The notes under the pieces: generated by a model
What the model was told of the DNA's origin: nothing
The model's database searches: none
The model's input: the letters and a program-made list of their open reading frames with translations, nothing else
Part shown: in pieces, positions 1 to 7,370 of the stretch
How positions within the stretch are numbered: the stretch's first letter is position 1
How the letters are laid out: every line of letters starts with the position of its first letter
Made by a program: the position numbers and the translations under genes
Assembly (NCBI GenBank): GCA_025449725.1
Contig: JANWIU010000156.1
Location: 1-17,727, forward strand
Reading direction: 5' to 3'
DNA: 17,727 nucleotides
Origin: Pseudobdellovibrio sp.
GTDB taxonomy: Bacteria > Bdellovibrionota > Bdellovibrionia > Bdellovibrionales > Bdellovibrionaceae

Positions 1-246
1 GGAGTCTTTTTCATTTGAGCCGTGAAGATCGTAATCAAATATTGCTCCTAGTCCCCAATGCTCCCAGGCGTAAACAAATTCAGAACGTGTTAATACTGAA
101 GATCCTGACGGGCCTGTTCCGCCTTGTGAAACTGAACTATTGAGGGCCATGAGGCCCACGGAAACCATTTTTGTCTTTCCGGACTTGGGGTTCGCTAAGG
201 TTAGCTGACACGTAACTAAAGTAAGAAATATTAAAAGTGATTTCAT
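1..246 (-). CDS. Exported, probably outer-membrane protein (3' end outside window)
   Basis: Reading the minus strand from the ATG at 246 gives 82 codons open to the window edge, so this is an N-terminal fragment. It begins MKSLLIFLTLVTCQLTLANP, a classic signal peptide with likely cleavage after LTLA. The mature part is Gly/Ser-rich, then has alternating hydrophobic and polar residues (SEFVYAWEHWGLGAIFDYDL), which suits the first strands of a beta-barrel, but too little is visible to name a family. The start lies 1 nt after the TAA of the upstream lipoprotein gene, with AAGG about 6 nt before the ATG, so the two are almost certainly co-transcribed. Export is well supported; the barrel assignment is inference. 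Confidence 0.7.
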   Translation of the reverse strand, partial: MKSLLIFLTLVTCQLTLANPKSGKTKMVSVGLMALNSSVSQGGTGPSGSSVLTRSEFVYAWEHWGLGAIFDYDLHGSNEKDS

Positions 247-247
247 A

Positions 248-1963
248 TTACCTTAAAGTTCTGAATGTTTTCGTTGTTGATATTCCATTGTTGCCGCATT
301 CATCGGTACTTCGAACATTGTACTGATAATATTTATAAGGTTGTAGTCCGGTTATAGTTACGGAGTGGAACGTAGCCAAAGTTGAATCTGCTGTTGTAAG
401 AGTTCCGGGATTCAGCAATCCATAACCTATTTGAGTTGTTGAGGGTTCATTTGTTAACCACTGTATCGTTGCTGAATTTGAAGTAACGTTGATAGCTTGA
501 ATGGACGAAAAGGTAGGGTAGGCGGTGTCTGCATCAGGTCCGCTGCAAACGGCCGGTCCGGAGCTGCCGCCGTTAAGAGGCGAAGTCGGAGTATCTGGAA
601 CCTCGCAAATCTCCGCAGCGTAGTTTCCTTCCAGCACAAGTTCGGGCCCGCTAACTTGCACGCCGTAAGTTCGTGCTGACGTGTTGTTGGATGCAGTGAC
701 TCTGGCGATAGGGCCTGCTAACGCAATATTAAGCTTACCTTGCAATAAAAGTTGCTTAACGGTGTCTGCACCCAAAAGGGTAATGAGATTAATGGTGACG
801 CTTTGTAGGGTGCCATTCGCAGGAATGGCATTAATTAAAGTATTATAGGCTGTACGAATAGCAGGGTCCTCACTCCAGGATTCTACAACTGTTGTGGCAG
901 AGGTTCTGTCAAACCCATCTTGGTCGATGCCGATGCCATTCACTACTATAGAAGTAGCGCTCGCGCTGGCGCGTCTCAACTGCAAAGTAATTTCGGCCTT
1001 CGTAATGTTTAACAGATCGTAGGAAGCAAGCGTTGGCAAGCGAGGGTCGAAGTAGAATTCAACCGACCTGAATGTTGTGTAGGCTGAACCTGTTGATTGA
1101 AACGGAGTAAGAACGGTGCCGGTAAAGGCGGTATCACCGATGGAATTTCCATCGTTATGAACATATGTGTTCAATAATTTGTAAGTCGGACTCGTGGTAC
1201 AGGTTAGAGCCGCGACAGAGTAAGTAGAGCCTGTCATAAATAAAAGTGGACGAGAGGCTGTGGCGGTATCAGTTTGAACAAAGGCATCATCACCGCTTAC
1301 GACTTTGAAATTGCCGTCTTGTAGAAGTGAGGTGGTTGTATGAGAAGTGCCAGTCAGTAAATTCTCGATTTGCAGGTCAAAAGTGTTTTGCGTATTCACT
1401 TTGTAATGCGAAAGGGCCCAGTCTAAATAAAATGTATTGGGTGTAGTGCCAACCGGTGGATCAGTGCCGGGGGTGCATGCGCCCACGCAGAAATACTTTC
1501 TATCGGTTATGTAGGGAGAAGAGTTAGATACATTGCCGCCCGGGGGCCGTCCTGTAAATACACCATCAACGAAAATAGCTTCCGTATCTGAGTTATCACG
1601 AGAGGTGACAAGCATGAGGTGAGTATCAGTTAACGCGTAATTGTTTGTAGGAAAGGTATAGGTGAATTCAAACGGCCACTGAGAGTCAGTTGCGATCGTC
1701 CCTAACTGGCGTCGAGGTGTATTAAAAGGTAAATCAGAATTTGCCCATCCAGTTATATCACTCGAAGCTTCAACAATCCTTGTAACAGTGTAAAGCTGAC
1801 CGGGGTCGATATCTGACCGGCCACCACCACCGCCGTCGTCGATAACGGAGTCTCCAAGAAAATTGCCTTTGGAAGCCGGATCGGCTAGGCCATCACATGA
1901 TGACATAAATGCCATCATAGCAGCGTAAGCTAAAATAAGAGCAATAACAGCTGAACGTCCCAT
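248..1963 (-). CDS. Predicted lipoprotein with C-terminal fibronectin type III-like domain
   Basis: This 571-aa protein opens with a hydrophobic signal (residues 4-20) ending in MSSC, so Cys23 is a plausible lipidation site. Met at -3 is not the commonest lipobox residue. A Gly5 linker (about 44-48) follows. The region from roughly 255 to 450 has a jelly-roll-like pattern of beta strands (a Y-x-H-x-G block near 267, an EFYFDP strand, then ITLQLRR), reminiscent of DNRLRE-type domains, but this is weak. The last 90 residues look like a fibronectin-III or phosphatase-N-like fold: SATIQWLTNEPSTTQIGYG, then HSVTITGLQPYKYYQYNVRS. No catalytic motif is visible. Surface location on the envelope and a binding or structural role are inferred. 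The downstream exported protein 1 nt away may be its partner. The Shine-Dalgarno is weak (AAGA). Confidence 0.8.
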   Translation of the reverse strand: MGRSAVIALILAYAAMMAFMSSCDGLADPASKGNFLGDSVIDDGGGGGRSDIDPGQLYTVTRIVEASSDITGWANSDLPFNTPRRQLGTIATDSQWPFEFTYTFPTNNYALTDTHLMLVTSRDNSDTEAIFVDGVFTGRPPGGNVSNSSPYITDRKYFCVGACTPGTDPPVGTTPNTFYLDWALSHYKVNTQNTFDLQIENLLTGTSHTTTSLLQDGNFKVVSGDDAFVQTDTATASRPLLFMTGSTYSVAALTCTTSPTYKLLNTYVHNDGNSIGDTAFTGTVLTPFQSTGSAYTTFRSVEFYFDPRLPTLASYDLLNITKAEITLQLRRASASATSIVVNGIGIDQDGFDRTSATTVVESWSEDPAIRTAYNTLINAIPANGTLQSVTINLITLLGADTVKQLLLQGKLNIALAGPIARVTASNNTSARTYGVQVSGPELVLEGNYAAEICEVPDTPTSPLNGGSSGPAVCSGPDADTAYPTFSSIQAINVTSNSATIQWLTNEPSTTQIGYGLLNPGTLTTADSTLATFHSVTITGLQPYKYYQYNVRSTDECGNNGISTTKTFRTLR

Positions 1964-2169
1964 ATATCTTATTATCAGCTAGTATCTGAATAAGCTTAAG
2001 TGAAACTGACATTTTTTTTTATAAGCTGCTCTACATTCACTTTATAGTCTGAAAACGTTCGATATTGAGTCAGGCCAGAGTGCAATTTATAGGGTCCAAG
2101 AAACCCGTAATTATTTAGATTGTAAAATGATTTCTGGTTTTTGGCATTTGGTTATGTATAAATAAATCT

Positions 2170-2709
2170 ATGAAGCTAAAAATATCAATTGCGTTCGCCC
2201 TTGTCGCTGCCGGATTTTTGTACCTTGTGTTCAAGGGTGGGTATTTTTCGACGAGACCTGTTGTTATTCAGAAAACAGAGCGGGGAATGACAGGCGCTGC
2301 TATTTTAGAGCAAATCTCTGCTTTTGATTTACGTGATTATAAGGGAAATAAGCTAAATTTAAAAAAAGAAGAATTACTGGGGGCGGACAAAGCTATCGTT
2401 CATTTATGGGCTTCCTGGTGCGGCCCATGCGTTAATGAAGTTCCCGAGCTGATTGAGTATTCGAAAAAAAATCCTAAGGTGAAATTTGTGATCGTTTCGT
2501 TGGATGACTATAAGGAGGATATCGGGAAGTTTTTGATAAGCTTTCCGGAGTTTGATTCTCAGAATTACGTCCGTGTTTGGGATATTAATAAAAGCATTTC
2601 AGCATTGTTAAAAGCGGACCGTTTGCCCATGACCCTTTTAATTGAAAAAGATAAACTTGAGCCGCGAGTTATTGCAGCTGCTGCCAATTGGAAAAATTTA
2701 GGTTTTTAA
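2170..2709 (+). CDS. Membrane-anchored TlpA/thioredoxin-like protein
   Basis: This 179-aa protein has an N-terminal hydrophobic segment (residues 5-21) without a clear cleavage site, followed by a thioredoxin fold. The redox motif is WASWCGPC with Cys84 and Cys87, and the cis-proline loop is RLPMT (Pro153). FVIVSLDD (107-113) is the usual next strand. The layout matches TlpA/ResA-type periplasmic thiol-disulfide oxidoreductases held in the inner membrane and facing the periplasm. Family members reduce or isomerise disulfides in exported proteins or help cytochrome c maturation; the substrate here is unknown. The protein ends soon after the last strand, so it is on the short side. No Shine-Dalgarno is visible before the ATG at 2170; instead a TATAAA hexamer (2157-2162) lies 7 nt upstream. 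The 70-aa gene starts 6 nt after its stop. Confidence 0.88.
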   Translation: MKLKISIAFALVAAGFLYLVFKGGYFSTRPVVIQKTERGMTGAAILEQISAFDLRDYKGNKLNLKKEELLGADKAIVHLWASWCGPCVNEVPELIEYSKKNPKVKFVIVSLDDYKEDIGKFLISFPEFDSQNYVRVWDINKSISALLKADRLPMTLLIEKDKLEPRVIAAAANWKNLGF

Positions 2710-2715
2710 GATCGG

Positions 2716-2928
2716 ATGAAGCTTAGCATTTTCGGAAAAAAGACAATCGAAGTCATAAAAGAAGAATCAAACTGGATAATTTACGAGTTAAGCGAAGGGA
2801 AGCGCGCCAGATCAAATGATGTGGTCATTCCGTCTGAATATGCGGAAGATGAAGTTATAACTTTTCTTGGAGATTTATTTCACGAGGCTGCGACTCCGGA
2901 GTTTCCTGATATCAGAAGAATCAAGTAG
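2716..2928 (+). CDS. Small conserved-looking acidic protein, 70 aa
   Basis: A 70-aa protein begins MKLSIFGKKTIEVIKEESNW and has no signal peptide, membrane segment or cysteine, so it is probably cytoplasmic. The pattern is an N-terminal beta hairpin ending in W-I-I-Y, a SEGKRAR turn, VVIPSEYAEDEV, then FLGDLFHEAATP. That last block, with the GKR turn and IP...E.E, resembles a family of short DUF proteins (I think DUF7661) of unknown function, but I cannot confirm it. It follows the thioredoxin-like gene by 6 nt and is convergent with the TIGR03545-like gene, whose end is 15 nt away. The plausible start and conserved-looking blocks favour a real gene; no function is proposed. Confidence 0.7.
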   Translation: MKLSIFGKKTIEVIKEESNWIIYELSEGKRARSNDVVIPSEYAEDEVITFLGDLFHEAATPEFPDIRRIK

Positions 2929-2943
2929 CCGCAGCGGTTGTAG

Positions 2944-4938
2944 TTATAAGCCTAAGCGCTTTTTTAGCTCTTCTGCTTTTTTCTTGGCTTCGTCTTCGAC
3001 TTGTTTTCTGGCTTTATCTTCAGCGTCTTTTTTGGCTTTATTAGCCTGGTTGTCAAAGTCATTTTTAGCTTGAGCGATCTTAGCTTCGATTTGCTTTTTC
3101 TGGTCGTCTACCTGACTTTGAACTTTTTTAATCTCACCTTGGGTTTGATTTTTAAGTGCCGCGACTTGATTATCCAGTTGGCCTTTTAACTTTCCGACTT
3201 CAGCGTTGATTGTGGCTTGCAGTTTTTCATTGGCTTCCTTCACTTTGTTTTGAAGTAAGTTTGAGAAACCTTTTTCAAGTTCAGTTCCAAGGCTGGAACG
3301 AATTTCAATTCCTAAGTTCTTTAATTCGCCCTTTGCGGCCGCCTGAAGATCAAAAGAGTGAATACCACCCATTGTGCTTTGCAAGACTTCGTTAAGAGCC
3401 TGATCTGATGCCTTCACATCGAAGTTCACATCGTTAAATACATTTTTTAACTGGATGTCGAAATTCTTAAGTGCAATAACATCAATCGAGCTGTTTAAAC
3501 TGACGCGAGTCTTCGGTATAGAAATACTGCCATCTTTATTTTCAAATAATTTTAAGCTTTCTAAAAAGTACGATCCGACGGCAAAGTCCGCTTTGATAAC
3601 CGAATCAACTTGCCGGTTATCCAGCGTCGCATTGAGTTTGATTCCATTTACATTAAATTTATTGAAGTCACCTTCAATTTTGGCTGTAGTCGGTAAGCCA
3701 ATTTGTCGCTGATTGGAAGTAATGTTGCTGATAAGTCCCGAAACATCTCCGTAGTCGGCTTGTGCATTAGATTTCGATGAGACTTTTACCTTTTGAATCC
3801 AGTAAAGAGGGTAGCCGTTCTTAACCGGAAACTCATAGGTAACTCCTTCGCTGCGAGGTAAGGGTTGGATAGCATCATCGGCAGGTTTCGTTTGCTTTTG
3901 GCCATCCAACATTTTCGCGTACTTTGGTGGTAGATATTTCTGCGCCGTTTTTTTGTAGCGATCCAGTTTCTGCATGTAGGGAGTCAGATAACCCATAAAG
4001 AGCTCTTTGGCGAAGCTGACTGCATCGATTTTCGGTATTTTGAAACGTGACTTTAACGTATCGATATCTTTTTTGATTTGCAGATCTATGGATTTATAGT
4101 CTGAATCAAGGCCTTTTAAGTCCGAATCTAACTGGCTTTTTAATTCAGTCACTTGCTTGTTGCGCGCCTCAACGTCTTTCAGAAGGGAGTCTGCTTCTTT
4201 AACCGAAGAGTCCAATTCCTGAACGCTGGTGAAGTTACTGAATTTAATTTTACCGAAGCGTTCCTTTAAAGAATTTAGCTCTTCTGTGGTAGGAAGTGTT
4301 TTAACTTTTGCGTTCCACTCGGTTTGTTTGTCTTTCCACTTAGAATTGATATCGGAAATTAATTTTTTAGAAACGATTTGGTCCTGAATGTTCTGAAACT
4401 GAGTATCAAACTTTCCGGTCTTCAAAAATTCGGCGGTGTCTCCCAGAATATTGTTTTCGCCTTCTTTGTCGATTTTGTTCATGGCCTTTTCTTGAAGTTG
4501 ATCGACAAAACCCGGTCCGTCGTCTGCAGGTTCAGGCGGAGCGACCTTTCCTGGCCGGCTTCTTTTTGACATGAACTGAACACCTTCAACCGCGATTTCT
4601 TCGACGACGAATTTAACACGGAGTAAGGCATCCCAGTTTACGTCAAAGCGAATGTCCGCGAGCTCAAGCGAATTGAATTCCGGCTGCTTGCTATCCGTTA
4701 ACTCTATTTTAGAAATTTTGACATTTCCTTTTAGGAACGAACTTTTAAATTCACCTACATTGACTTCTGCACCAAGAGCTTTGTATCCGCCCCATTCAAT
4801 TGCTTTTTTCATGTGAAGATCAAAGAAAAGTAAAAAATAAATGTAAACCAGCAGAGACATGATGATGAAAGGAATAATCGCATTCCATCTGATTGGACCC
4901 TGAACTTTTTTTGGTTTTGAAATTTCAGTACTCATCAT
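2944..4938 (-). CDS. TIGR03545-like envelope protein: AsmA-like N-terminus plus coiled coils
   Basis: This 664-aa protein has one membrane segment (about residues 19-39) after a short basic cytoplasmic tail. Residues 45-122 (ALGAEVNVGEFKSSFLKG, then VKISKIELTD and NSLELADIRFDVNW) show the repeating short-strand pattern of AsmA/TamB/YdbH-type proteins. Residues about 150-330 are helical with a heptad pattern. A second beta-rich region (about 365-510) includes LPTTAKIEGDFNKFNVNG. The last 75 or so residues are a charged Ala/Lys/Glu coiled coil ending in KKRLGL. This matches my memory of TIGR03545, an uncharacterised family of outer-membrane bacteria usually encoded beside TIGR03546, which is the case here. 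Its start overlaps the stop of the TIGR03546-like gene by 4 nt (ATGA). It probably spans the periplasm from the inner membrane; lipid transfer is inference. Confidence 0.85.
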   Translation of the reverse strand: MMSTEISKPKKVQGPIRWNAIIPFIIMSLLVYIYFLLFFDLHMKKAIEWGGYKALGAEVNVGEFKSSFLKGNVKISKIELTDSKQPEFNSLELADIRFDVNWDALLRVKFVVEEIAVEGVQFMSKRSRPGKVAPPEPADDGPGFVDQLQEKAMNKIDKEGENNILGDTAEFLKTGKFDTQFQNIQDQIVSKKLISDINSKWKDKQTEWNAKVKTLPTTEELNSLKERFGKIKFSNFTSVQELDSSVKEADSLLKDVEARNKQVTELKSQLDSDLKGLDSDYKSIDLQIKKDIDTLKSRFKIPKIDAVSFAKELFMGYLTPYMQKLDRYKKTAQKYLPPKYAKMLDGQKQTKPADDAIQPLPRSEGVTYEFPVKNGYPLYWIQKVKVSSKSNAQADYGDVSGLISNITSNQRQIGLPTTAKIEGDFNKFNVNGIKLNATLDNRQVDSVIKADFAVGSYFLESLKLFENKDGSISIPKTRVSLNSSIDVIALKNFDIQLKNVFNDVNFDVKASDQALNEVLQSTMGGIHSFDLQAAAKGELKNLGIEIRSSLGTELEKGFSNLLQNKVKEANEKLQATINAEVGKLKGQLDNQVAALKNQTQGEIKKVQSQVDDQKKQIEAKIAQAKNDFDNQANKAKKDAEDKARKQVEDEAKKKAEELKKRLGL

Positions 4939-5465
4939 TGAGCCCCGTACAAATTGTTATATTTTTGATACCAGTCATAAAATTTCGTGGCTTTTAACGC
5001 CTTCCAAATTTTTGTGGACTCAACATGAGAAACAACCGAAACCCGGTATTTTAAAATCATAGAGCGGAAAACAAAAAAGAGAACCGGGCAGAGAATAATA
5101 GAAATTATGAAAGAGCCCATTATGATTGAATTGTTAAATCGGGTCATCGGCAAAAGCGGTACATTATACATTTTAGTCCAGATAGGACGAAGCGCCTCTA
5201 GCTCGAGAAGTGCGCGGCCTATTGGGTCAGCTACCGGATCCAGCAAAAACGCCACGAATTTAAAAAAGAAAGCTGATAAAAAAGCTGCTCCTAATTGAAC
5301 CCTGAAAAAGAAAACGACGATCAGTACAAGCGCCGTTTGCAAAGACAGAAATGGGGCAAAACCTAAGAAGACTCCGAATGCCAGGCCGCTGGCAATTTGA
5401 TTTTGGCCGGTTTCAGAATGTAGTAAGCGAATTAAAGAGATAATTTGTCTCACGAGAATGGGCAT
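4935..5465 (-). CDS. TIGR03546/DUF2062-like integral membrane protein
   Basis: This 176-aa protein has a short amphipathic N-terminus, then ASGLAFGVFLGFAPFLSLQT (25-44). That is the Gly/Pro-rich first helix typical of DUF2062 and TIGR03546 members. Further hydrophobic segments lie at about 43-56, 58-76 and 112-138. The C-terminus is basic and aromatic (FYDWYQKYNNLYGAQ). TIGR03546 is an uncharacterised family whose genes sit next to TIGR03545 genes. Here the pair overlaps by 4 nt, implying translational coupling and a shared complex in the inner membrane. The gene begins 2 nt after the flippase-like gene, with AAGG before the ATG. No catalytic residues stand out. The family call is confident; the function is unknown. 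Confidence 0.85.
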   Translation of the reverse strand: MPILVRQIISLIRLLHSETGQNQIASGLAFGVFLGFAPFLSLQTALVLIVVFFFRVQLGAAFLSAFFFKFVAFLLDPVADPIGRALLELEALRPIWTKMYNVPLLPMTRFNNSIIMGSFIISIILCPVLFFVFRSMILKYRVSVVSHVESTKIWKALKATKFYDWYQKYNNLYGAQ

Positions 5466-5467
5466 AA

Positions 5468-6454
5468 TTAACCTTGATTCCTTTCATACTCTTCCACGTC
5501 ATGCTTGACGGCTGGATTCAGAGCAAAAATAATTCCACCGATTAATGCGTATAAAAGGGTGAAGATCTGTAAAGTAGTGATAGCGGTAATTGAGGCTTTT
5601 CCAACCTCTTCGCTGATGTTAGAGAATAAAAAGTAAAACGCGTACTGACCCACACCAACGCCTCCGGGCATAATCGGCAGGGCAGAGGCTACGAATCCAA
5701 AGCAGCACAGAGAAAAGAATATTAAAAAAGATGGTGGAGTGACCCCTAATGCGCTAACGACTGAGTAAAGGTAAAAAATGGCAAGAAATTGTGAAAGACT
5801 GCTGGCCAGAAAACTCTTTAACTGTACTTTTGAGTTTCTGAAGGTAATAAAAGTGAAATGAATAATTTTAATAAGTTTTTCGAGATTGATTAAAATTTTC
5901 GAATCTTTGCTTACGAGAACTTTTGAAATTAAACTGAATATGTAAGGTAAAAATAACAGGGCAGACGTCATGCCTATAAATATTAACAAACTACTGAGGC
6001 CGATCTTCAGAATAAAATCCGATGGCTCTTGGATATAGTCAAACCCTAGAAATGCGGTAGCTAAAGTGATCATGGCGAACAAACCGAAGACACGATCTGA
6101 CATGACGGTAGAAAGTGCGTTGGTTCTCGAAACGGTATTGTTTTTTGAAAGTTCAATGGCTTTTACGATGTCGCCGCCTACGCCGCCCGGAATAAAGAAA
6201 TTAAAGAACATACCTACTAAGGTGAGCTGAATCGTCTTTACAAATTTTATAAAAGTGACGAGATCGACGAAAAGCTTCCAGCGGTAAGACCAAATTACAA
6301 CCTGACAGAAGAAAATGAAGAGGCCCAATGCAATTATTTTTGGCTGGCCAAGAACAAATTTTAATTGATTAAGATCGAAAGGACCTTTTTTGACCAGGAC
6401 AAACAAAAGTAAAAGCGCTAAGAGCGGTCGCCAGATTTTTTTCAATATGGGCAT
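5468..6454 (-). CDS. LPG-synthase-TM / flippase-like integral membrane protein
   Basis: This 328-aa polytopic inner-membrane protein resembles the membrane half of lysylphosphatidylglycerol synthases (also called UPF0104 or AglD-like). Hydrophobic helices lie at about 9-22, 40-57, 73-90, 120-136, 150-178, 214-237, 242-262 and 288-312. Family marks are FNFFIPGGVGGDIVKA (84-99), the SDRVFG motif (119-124) and a second loop LPIMPGGVGVGQ (259-270). The cytoplasmic aminoacyl-transferase domain of MprF is absent, as in stand-alone members that are thought to move or present lipid-linked substrates. It lies 51 nt after kdsA and 2 nt before the TIGR03546-like gene, so a role in LPS or other envelope lipid handling is plausible. 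The substrate cannot be read from the sequence. No strong Shine-Dalgarno precedes the start. Confidence 0.85.
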   Translation of the reverse strand: MPILKKIWRPLLALLLLFVLVKKGPFDLNQLKFVLGQPKIIALGLFIFFCQVVIWSYRWKLFVDLVTFIKFVKTIQLTLVGMFFNFFIPGGVGGDIVKAIELSKNNTVSRTNALSTVMSDRVFGLFAMITLATAFLGFDYIQEPSDFILKIGLSSLLIFIGMTSALLFLPYIFSLISKVLVSKDSKILINLEKLIKIIHFTFITFRNSKVQLKSFLASSLSQFLAIFYLYSVVSALGVTPPSFLIFFSLCCFGFVASALPIMPGGVGVGQYAFYFLFSNISEEVGKASITAITTLQIFTLLYALIGGIIFALNPAVKHDVEEYERNQG

Positions 6455-6505
6455 GGCTCATTGTCTCTGTCTGAGAGTGATAGTCAAGGCGGACTTAGAC
6501 GATCA

Positions 6506-7369
6506 TTAAGCTTGATGAGTTTTGAAAATCAGCTGCAAATTCTTCAGGAATGATTCCAAATTTTTAAGTGGCAATGAGGTTGGGCCATCGCACAAAGCTT
6601 CAGCAGGGTTTGGATGTGTTTCAACAAAAATTCCATCAACTCCAATAGCAATGGCCGCTCTTGCAAGTGGCCAAACCATGTCTGCTCGTCCACCGCTCGA
6701 TTCTCCGGTTGCACCTGGCAGTTGAGTAGAGTGAGTGCAGTCCATAATCACAGGGAATCCTAATCGGCGCATTTCGACCAAGCCGGTCATGTCGTTGATG
6801 AGGCGGTTGTAACCGAAGGTTGTGCCGCGTTCACAAAGTAAAAGTTTATCATTACCGGCCTGTACCGCTTTATTTGCAATGGCCTTCATGTCCCAAGGTG
6901 CAAGGAACTGACCCTTTTTAATATGGATTACACGATTGGTCTTTGCAGCCGCTACAAGCAAATCAGTTTGGCGCGAAAGAAACGCAGGAATTTGTAATAC
7001 TTCTGCGTACTCAGCAGTTTCTTGAACCTGAATTGTTTCGTGAACATCAGTAAGAAGAGCGCAGCCGAGTTTTGATTTAATTTTATCTAAAGACTTTAAA
7101 GCAGAGTTCATTCCGGGGCCACGAAAACTAGCTGAACTTTGGCGGTTTGCTTTATCGAATGAGCACTTAAGAATCCACGGAATTCCTAATTGATCTGTAA
7201 CGCGTTTAATTTCAGTACCGGTCTCTATGACCATGCCTTCATCTTCAATGATGTCGGGGCCTGCAAACAGAACAAAATTCTGAGCATCGCCCCAAGTGAT
7301 TTTCTTTGAAGGAGTATCAAGGGTAACGGTCTTCTTTAAAGCACTAAATTCAGTTTTCATAGCGGACAT
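6506..7369 (-). CDS. kdsA: 3-deoxy-8-phosphooctulonate (Kdo-8-P) synthase
   Basis: KdsA condenses phosphoenolpyruvate with D-arabinose 5-phosphate to Kdo-8-phosphate, feeding the inner core of LPS; it acts in the cytoplasm. The 287-aa length fits the family. Clear marks are LKCSFDKANRQSS (67-79), SFRGPGM, TDVHE (107-111), IPAFLSRQTDLL, KKGQFLAPWD (151-160), CERGTTFGYN and DCTHSTQLPGATG (210-222). Overall it looks most like the metal-dependent Aquifex-type subclass. Metal-site positions read His213 (CTHS), Glu250 (FVETHP) and Asp261 (LCDGP). However, the first ligand position, Cys in metal enzymes and Asn in the E. coli type, is Asp39 (FAGPDIIE, codon at 7253-7255). The gene starts 1 nt after the aminotransferase stop; Met4 is an alternative start. 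The Shine-Dalgarno is poor, suggesting coupling. Confidence 0.97.
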   Translation of the reverse strand: MSAMKTEFSALKKTVTLDTPSKKITWGDAQNFVLFAGPDIIEDEGMVIETGTEIKRVTDQLGIPWILKCSFDKANRQSSASFRGPGMNSALKSLDKIKSKLGCALLTDVHETIQVQETAEYAEVLQIPAFLSRQTDLLVAAAKTNRVIHIKKGQFLAPWDMKAIANKAVQAGNDKLLLCERGTTFGYNRLINDMTGLVEMRRLGFPVIMDCTHSTQLPGATGESSGGRADMVWPLARAAIAIGVDGIFVETHPNPAEALCDGPTSLPLKNLESFLKNLQLIFKTHQA

Positions 7370-7370
7370 C

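Noticed and set aside
2005..2042. T-tract with flanking AAGTGAA/TTCACTT repeats between divergent genes
   Set aside because: The arms are 7 nt and about 30 nt apart, no gene ends here, and no consensus promoter boxes could be placed with confidence.
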